Shown here: piece after piece, positions 4,725 through 8,293 of the stretch | Layout of the letters: each line of letters starts with the position of its first letter | Position numbering within the stretch: the first letter of the stretch is position 1 | Source: Bdellovibrio sp. | Lineage (GTDB): Bacteria > Bdellovibrionota > Bdellovibrionia > Bdellovibrionales > Bdellovibrionaceae | Reading direction: 5' to 3' | DNA length: 8,293 nucleotides | Assembly (NCBI GenBank): GCA_003176075.1 | Contig: PSRN01000180.1 | Coordinates: 1 to 8,293, forward strand | The notes under the pieces: generated by a model | The model's input: only the letters and a program-made list of their open reading frames with translations | Databases searched by the model: none | What the model was told of the DNA's origin: nothing | Translations under genes and position numbers: made by a program

Positions 4725-6854
4725 CTACTCCGCCGGTTCTTCCCTTGCGGGCAGGAAAAGGCTGACGAACTTTCCGGCCCCTTCCATGAAACTATGCCGG
4801 GAAAGCGGCCGGTCTCTGCGGAAGAGAACAAGACCTTGTACAAATAAGAAAAGACCAAAATCTCCGGATGAACCATGCATCACCCGGTCCAACCAGCGAA
4901 ACCGCAGTCCAGACTTCGTGGCCGCTTGAAAAATAGCATGGACCTTGAGCCAGCCCGCCCTGAGTTTGTCCGGCCAGTCGCGCATGGGGCTGTGCCGCGG
5001 AAAACGAAGAATTCCTTCAAAGGGGACCACGCCCACCACATTGGCCGCGTGGACACGGTAAGCATGCAGGGGTTCGAACACGGGGTGAACCCCGCCATGA
5101 AGTGAAGCGACCAAGGCAAACCAATGATCATGGAAATCAATTTCATCCGGGATATCGATGAACCGCGCGGCCAGTTCCGCGTCGAACAGCGAGGACGCCC
5201 CGGTCACCACGTTGCGGGCCAAGACTTCGCGGCTATGGACTTGCCCGACACCTCTCTCTTCGAGTTGCCAGACGGTTTGTTCGGCCCGCAAGCCGTCCTC
5301 ACTGAAGAAATTCATATCGGAGTGCACGAGCGACCCGGGTCCATGAAGCTCCAGCTCCCGTGCCAGGCGGCTCAGCTTATGTGGATACCACACATCGTCC
5401 TGGTCGCTGAAAGCGATGGCGTCCACCCGCTGCTTCAAAGCTTCCCGGGCCGCCTTTTCAAAGTTGAGTTTGAAACCCATACGAAATTTATTTTCGTGAA
5501 TCATAAAGCGGGAATCCGCCAGGACGCGGGCAATGGACGGGTCGGAAAGGAGCTCCTCTTTGGGACTATCGAAGGCAATCACGCAAATCCAATTGCGAAA
5601 ATCCTGCAGTTGGATGCTTTCGAGCTGTTGGAGAAAGTGCTGAGGATTCGGATTGTAAACCGCCATGGCAATGCCAATCTTGCCCACTTGGAAATCCCGC
5701 TTCCGCCGACCGACCATCAACAATTCCTCACCAATCAGGGGTTGGCGCATGATCAGAAGGCTTTCTTTCAGGGCGAAAAACAACGCGGATAAGCGCCGCA
5801 GCCACCCCAAGGGCGTTGTCGACGAAGATTTTTTCTGCCGCAAGAAAGTGCTGCTCTGATGAAAGAACGCGGCGCCGGCGGCAAGGCTGATGACCTCGCA
5901 TTCAAAACCGGCTTTTTCGCTGACCAAGCGAAGCGCTTCCGGCGTGAATTGGTGGATGTGCCGGGGGGGTTCCAGGCCGCGCCAGGCGCGGTGAAATTTC
6001 TGATGCCCAAGGCTTTTCAAATTCGGCAGAAGCACGCGAATCTGGCCGCCGGGTTTGAGCAGGCGGTGGCACTCCTTCAGCTGGGCGAGCGGGTCATGAA
6101 CATGCTCCAGGACATGGTTCAGAACGATCGCGTCGTAGCTCTCATCGGCAAGACCCAATTTCCTGATTTCACCCAAATGAACGGTGAGCCCCGCCTTGCG
6201 GGCCAGCTCGGCGGCTTGCGGGTCGACCTCCGTCCCTTCGACCTGCCAACCGAGGCTTTTCATAAACAGCATGAAATTGCCGTCGCCACAACCCAGGTCC
6301 AGCAAGCGTCCCTTCATGCGGCAGGGGAGGAGCCGAACGCCGTGATGTATTCGTTGGGTCAAGAGCGGGTTCAAATACAAAAGGTAGCCAGCGAGTTCCT
6401 GCCACAGGTTGACGTTTTTCGTGTAGCCATAGGCGCTGGCCAGAAATCCCCGTTTGAGATATTGAAAAGCCCTCCCGACAAAAGAAAGGCGGTGGGTTTC
6501 TCCACTGCTGTGTTGCGGCTCATGCAAATCATCAGCGTGGGCGGCGAAGCCGCCACGGTTGGAGTGCCGAGTGTAATATACGCGGTAAGCTTTCAACATT
6601 TCTTCCTCAAGCGGCTGCGGATCAAGCCAGACCAGCCCGCAAGATCTGTTGTTGCATTCGCGCAGCGTCCATGAGCCTGGTGCTCCGAACAATTTGTCCT
6701 TGAGCCCGCTGTAGAGGATATGGCCCTCAGTGCCGCACAAGTAACATTTCGGCTGAGGAACGGTTGAAATAAAGTCACTTTCGGAGACGGACTTCTGTTG
6801 CAAAGTTATACTTTTCGTCGGTTCTATTGGCTTCGTCGGCTTTGTTGGCTTCAT
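4725..6854 (-). CDS. Fused SAM-dependent methyltransferase and family 2 glycosyltransferase
   Basis: A 709-residue two-domain protein for surface glycan synthesis. Residues about 37-72 hold a probable zinc knuckle (CYLC ... CNNRSC), often found before class I methyltransferases. The methyltransferase follows: SAM motif LLDLGCGDGNF (184-194), DAIVLNHVLEHVHDP (241-255) and LLKPGGQIRVLLPN (265-278). After a linker, a GT2 domain begins at IGIAMAVYN (393-401), with FSDQDDVW (482-489) as the DxD metal/nucleotide-sugar site and VHSDMNFF (510-517), resembling rhamnosyltransferase-like GT2 enzymes. No membrane helix is obvious, so it should act at the cytoplasmic face of the inner membrane. The methyltransferase may modify a sugar or the growing glycan, but the substrate cannot be read. 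The start is uncertain: I use ATG 6854. GTG 6872, ATG 6959 and GTG or TTG codons up to 7052 are in frame, but none has a clear ribosome binding site. The gene is divergent from the flippase. Confidence 0.93.
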   Translation of the reverse strand: MKPTKPTKPIEPTKSITLQQKSVSESDFISTVPQPKCYLCGTEGHILYSGLKDKLFGAPGSWTLRECNNRSCGLVWLDPQPLEEEMLKAYRVYYTRHSNRGGFAAHADDLHEPQHSSGETHRLSFVGRAFQYLKRGFLASAYGYTKNVNLWQELAGYLLYLNPLLTQRIHHGVRLLPCRMKGRLLDLGCGDGNFMLFMKSLGWQVEGTEVDPQAAELARKAGLTVHLGEIRKLGLADESYDAIVLNHVLEHVHDPLAQLKECHRLLKPGGQIRVLLPNLKSLGHQKFHRAWRGLEPPRHIHQFTPEALRLVSEKAGFECEVISLAAGAAFFHQSSTFLRQKKSSSTTPLGWLRRLSALFFALKESLLIMRQPLIGEELLMVGRRKRDFQVGKIGIAMAVYNPNPQHFLQQLESIQLQDFRNWICVIAFDSPKEELLSDPSIARVLADSRFMIHENKFRMGFKLNFEKAAREALKQRVDAIAFSDQDDVWYPHKLSRLARELELHGPGSLVHSDMNFFSEDGLRAEQTVWQLEERGVGQVHSREVLARNVVTGASSLFDAELAARFIDIPDEIDFHDHWFALVASLHGGVHPVFEPLHAYRVHAANVVGVVPFEGILRFPRHSPMRDWPDKLRAGWLKVHAIFQAATKSGLRFRWLDRVMHGSSGDFGLFLFVQGLVLFRRDRPLSRHSFMEGAGKFVSLFLPAREEPAE

Positions 6855-6863
6855 TGGTTCAAT
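6810..6863 (-). repeat. 9-bp codon-phased tandem repeat at the N-terminus of the methyltransferase-glycosyltransferase
   Basis: On the minus strand six 9-bp units run in frame: ATTGAACCA, ATGAAGCCA, ACAAAGCCG, ACGAAGCCA, ATAGAACCG and a degenerate ACGAAAAGT. They encode IEP-MKP-TKP-TKP-IEP-TKS. One unit precedes the chosen ATG, so either translation starts upstream or the repeat extends into the leader. Confidence 0.8.
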
Positions 6864-6957
6864 TTGACCCACTGTAGCTAAACAACAGTCTTCGAAATTC
6901 AATGGCAAGAGAAAAATATCGCCCGGACTCCGAAAATTTGCTTTACCATGAAGGGCC
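6855..6957. promoter_or_regulatory. Divergent intergenic region between the glycosyltransferase and flippase genes
   Basis: These 103 bp should carry both divergent promoters. On the plus strand TTGACC (6864-6869) is a good -35, but the matching -10 is weak. On the minus strand TTGCCA (6910-6905, read leftward) could be a -35, with TTGTTT about 17 bp on. Neither is convincing. A shared regulatory region is inferred from the layout only. Confidence 0.4.
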
Positions 6958-8293
6958 ATGTCGTCGGGTCGAAAGGTCGCAAAGAACACACTGTGGAGTC
7001 TCTTTGGCCAGGGAGCTCCCTTCCTTGTCGCCTTGGTGAGCATTCCACCCATTGTTCACCGGCTGGGAACCGAGCGCTTCGGGGTTTTGACTTTGGCCTG
7101 GATGTTGATTGGCTACTTCAGCCTCTTCGACTTAGGTCTAGGTCGTATGTTGACCCAAACGGTCTCCGAAAGACTGGGTCAAGGGCGGTCGGCAAAGGAA
7201 ATCGCCGCGGTGATTTGGACCACGAGTCTGGCCATGGCGGCACTGGGACTCCTGGCTGGGGTTATTCTGGTGGCGATCAGTCCGCTGGTGGTCGAAAGTG
7301 TTTTTCATTTGCAGGGAGAGCTGGGCGAGGAGACTCTGCGCAGCCTTTATTGGCTCGCGGTTTCCGTCCCTTTACTCACCCTCACCTCGGGGCTTAAGGG
7401 CTTGCTCGAATCCTTGGATCGCTTTGCGGCGGTGAATGGCTTGCGCGTTGCTATGGGGGTTTTCAACTACCTGAGTCCGTTTTTGATTTTTCCATGGTCG
7501 CAGGGCTTGGATGCGGTGGTCGCCATCCTTGTCTTCGGAAGGCTGATTTTTTTTCTCTGTCATATTTTCTTAAGCCTTCAGGCCTACCCCCCTTTGCTTG
7601 TTTATCGGGAGATCCATTTCTCCGTCTTGCGGCCCCTTTTTTCACATGGAGGCTGGATCACGGTGAGCAACGTCGTCGGCCCGATCATGGTGTACTTTGA
7701 CCGTTTTATTCTCAGTTCCTTTGTCACCATGACCTTGGTTGCTTTCTACACCACTCCGTATGAGGTCTTGACCAAACTTTGGATTATTCCCTTGGCCGTC
7801 AGTGCCGCGGCTTTCCCTCTGATGGCCGCCGCCACCGACAAGCCCGCCGAACTCACCGCGGTCTATTCGCGCAGTCTTCGTTACACGCTTTTGGTGACTT
7901 GGCCCGCCGTAACGGTCATTTTTTTGCTGGCCCCTTGGGGACTTTTGCATTGGTTGGGTCCTGAGTTCGCCACTCACAGTGGCGCGATCGCGCGTATTTT
8001 GGTCATTGGCATCTTTGTGAACTGTTTGGCGATGATGCCGGCCGCGCTTCTGCAAGCGACCCGGCGGGCGAAATGGCTCGGCTTCACCCATTTGGCCGAG
8101 CTGCCATTTTACTTGGCCGCGGTGGTGGGTGCGGCCAAGTTTTTTGGGGTCGAGGGCGTGGCGCTCGTCTGGACTCTGCGGGCCGCTGCGGATGCCGTGA
8201 TCCTGTTCTATTTGGCGCGCCAGGCGGGGGCGAGGATCTTGTTAACGCCCCTCTTGACGGCGGGGGAAAAAGATTTTCTCCATCGCCTCTGGC
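6958..8293 (+). CDS. Wzx/PST-type oligosaccharide flippase, 3'-truncated by window edge
   Basis: The first 445 residues of a polytopic membrane protein that runs off the right edge. Many hydrophobic segments are seen, for example around 12-33, 42-60, 85-112, 129-147, 185-208, 233-262, 311-330, 346-366, 381-396 and 402-422. The N-terminal block IPPIVHRLGTERFGVLTLAW and FDLGLGRMLTQ (57-67), then GGWITVSNVVGPIMVYFDRF (231-250), are typical of the polysaccharide biosynthesis/Wzx branch of the MOP exporter superfamily. The likely role is moving undecaprenyl-linked glycan units to the outer face of the inner membrane. The start is the ATG at 6958: an in-frame stop (6949-6951) lies just upstream, and AAGGG (6951-6955) precedes it with tight spacing. 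The divergent methyltransferase-glycosyltransferase suggests a shared glycan pathway. The gene name wzx would fit, but the locus type is not known. Confidence 0.92.
   Translation, partial: MSSGRKVAKNTLWSLFGQGAPFLVALVSIPPIVHRLGTERFGVLTLAWMLIGYFSLFDLGLGRMLTQTVSERLGQGRSAKEIAAVIWTTSLAMAALGLLAGVILVAISPLVVESVFHLQGELGEETLRSLYWLAVSVPLLTLTSGLKGLLESLDRFAAVNGLRVAMGVFNYLSPFLIFPWSQGLDAVVAILVFGRLIFFLCHIFLSLQAYPPLLVYREIHFSVLRPLFSHGGWITVSNVVGPIMVYFDRFILSSFVTMTLVAFYTTPYEVLTKLWIIPLAVSAAAFPLMAAATDKPAELTAVYSRSLRYTLLVTWPAVTVIFLLAPWGLLHWLGPEFATHSGAIARILVIGIFVNCLAMMPAALLQATRRAKWLGFTHLAELPFYLAAVVGAAKFFGVEGVALVWTLRAAADAVILFYLARQAGARILLTPLLTAGEKDFLHRLW

Noticed and set aside
5124..6674. Long plus-strand open frames (5124-5792 and 5859-6674) opposite the methyltransferase-glycosyltransferase.
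   Set aside because: The minus strand carries clear methyltransferase and GT2 motifs throughout; these are shadows in a GC-skewed codon pattern.
7642..8091. A 149-codon minus-strand open frame inside the flippase.
   Set aside because: The protein is low-complexity Arg/Gly/His-rich and antisense to well-conserved transmembrane coding sequence.

Overview
The window is ordinary bacterial chromosome with mid-range GC and compact genes on both strands. It holds parts of several unrelated transcription units. The gene set points to a Gram-negative, diderm bacterium: a CreA-family periplasmic protein, a GGDEF diguanylate cyclase, an RHS/YD-type exported protein, and a Wzx-type lipid-linked sugar flippase beside a methyltransferase/glycosyltransferase. 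A proteobacterium or a member of the Bdellovibrionota would fit, but nothing here fixes the genus, and no rRNA or tRNA gene is present.

Left part, minus strand: an exported RHS/YD-repeat-like protein (444-1304) overlaps by 20 bp a membrane-anchored subtilisin-family (S8) peptidase that runs off the left edge (463 to 1). The peptidase has its own strong ribosome binding site inside the RHS gene, so the two look co-transcribed. Upstream, after a 339-bp non-coding stretch, is a soluble diguanylate cyclase (1644-2726, minus) with an intact GGEEF active site and RxxD inhibitory site. It is bracketed by an inverted repeat of an AGAAACAGG...CCTTTTCT element.

Middle part: a small secreted ten-cysteine protein of no family I recognise (2882-3337, plus) converges on creA (3393-3878, minus). 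The 55-bp gap between them is mostly a 22-bp tandem repeat. CreA is assigned a GTG start because of a strong Shine-Dalgarno, a good signal peptide and a sigma70-like promoter at 3964-3992. Upstream of it are a small unknown helical protein (4030-4314, minus) and a doubtful divergent ORF (4348-4635, plus).

Right part: a surface-polysaccharide locus. A two-domain protein (SAM methyltransferase followed by a family 2 glycosyltransferase; 4725-6854, minus) is divergently arranged with a Wzx/PST-type flippase (6958 to the right edge, plus). Together these would build or modify a lipid-linked glycan on the cytoplasmic face and move it across the inner membrane.

I did not find a defence system, CRISPR array or transposase. 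The least explained items are the dispersed AGAAAAGGTGCC repeat family, the RHS-S8 overlapping pair, the ten-cysteine secreted protein, and the codon-phased repeats at the N-termini of two proteins.
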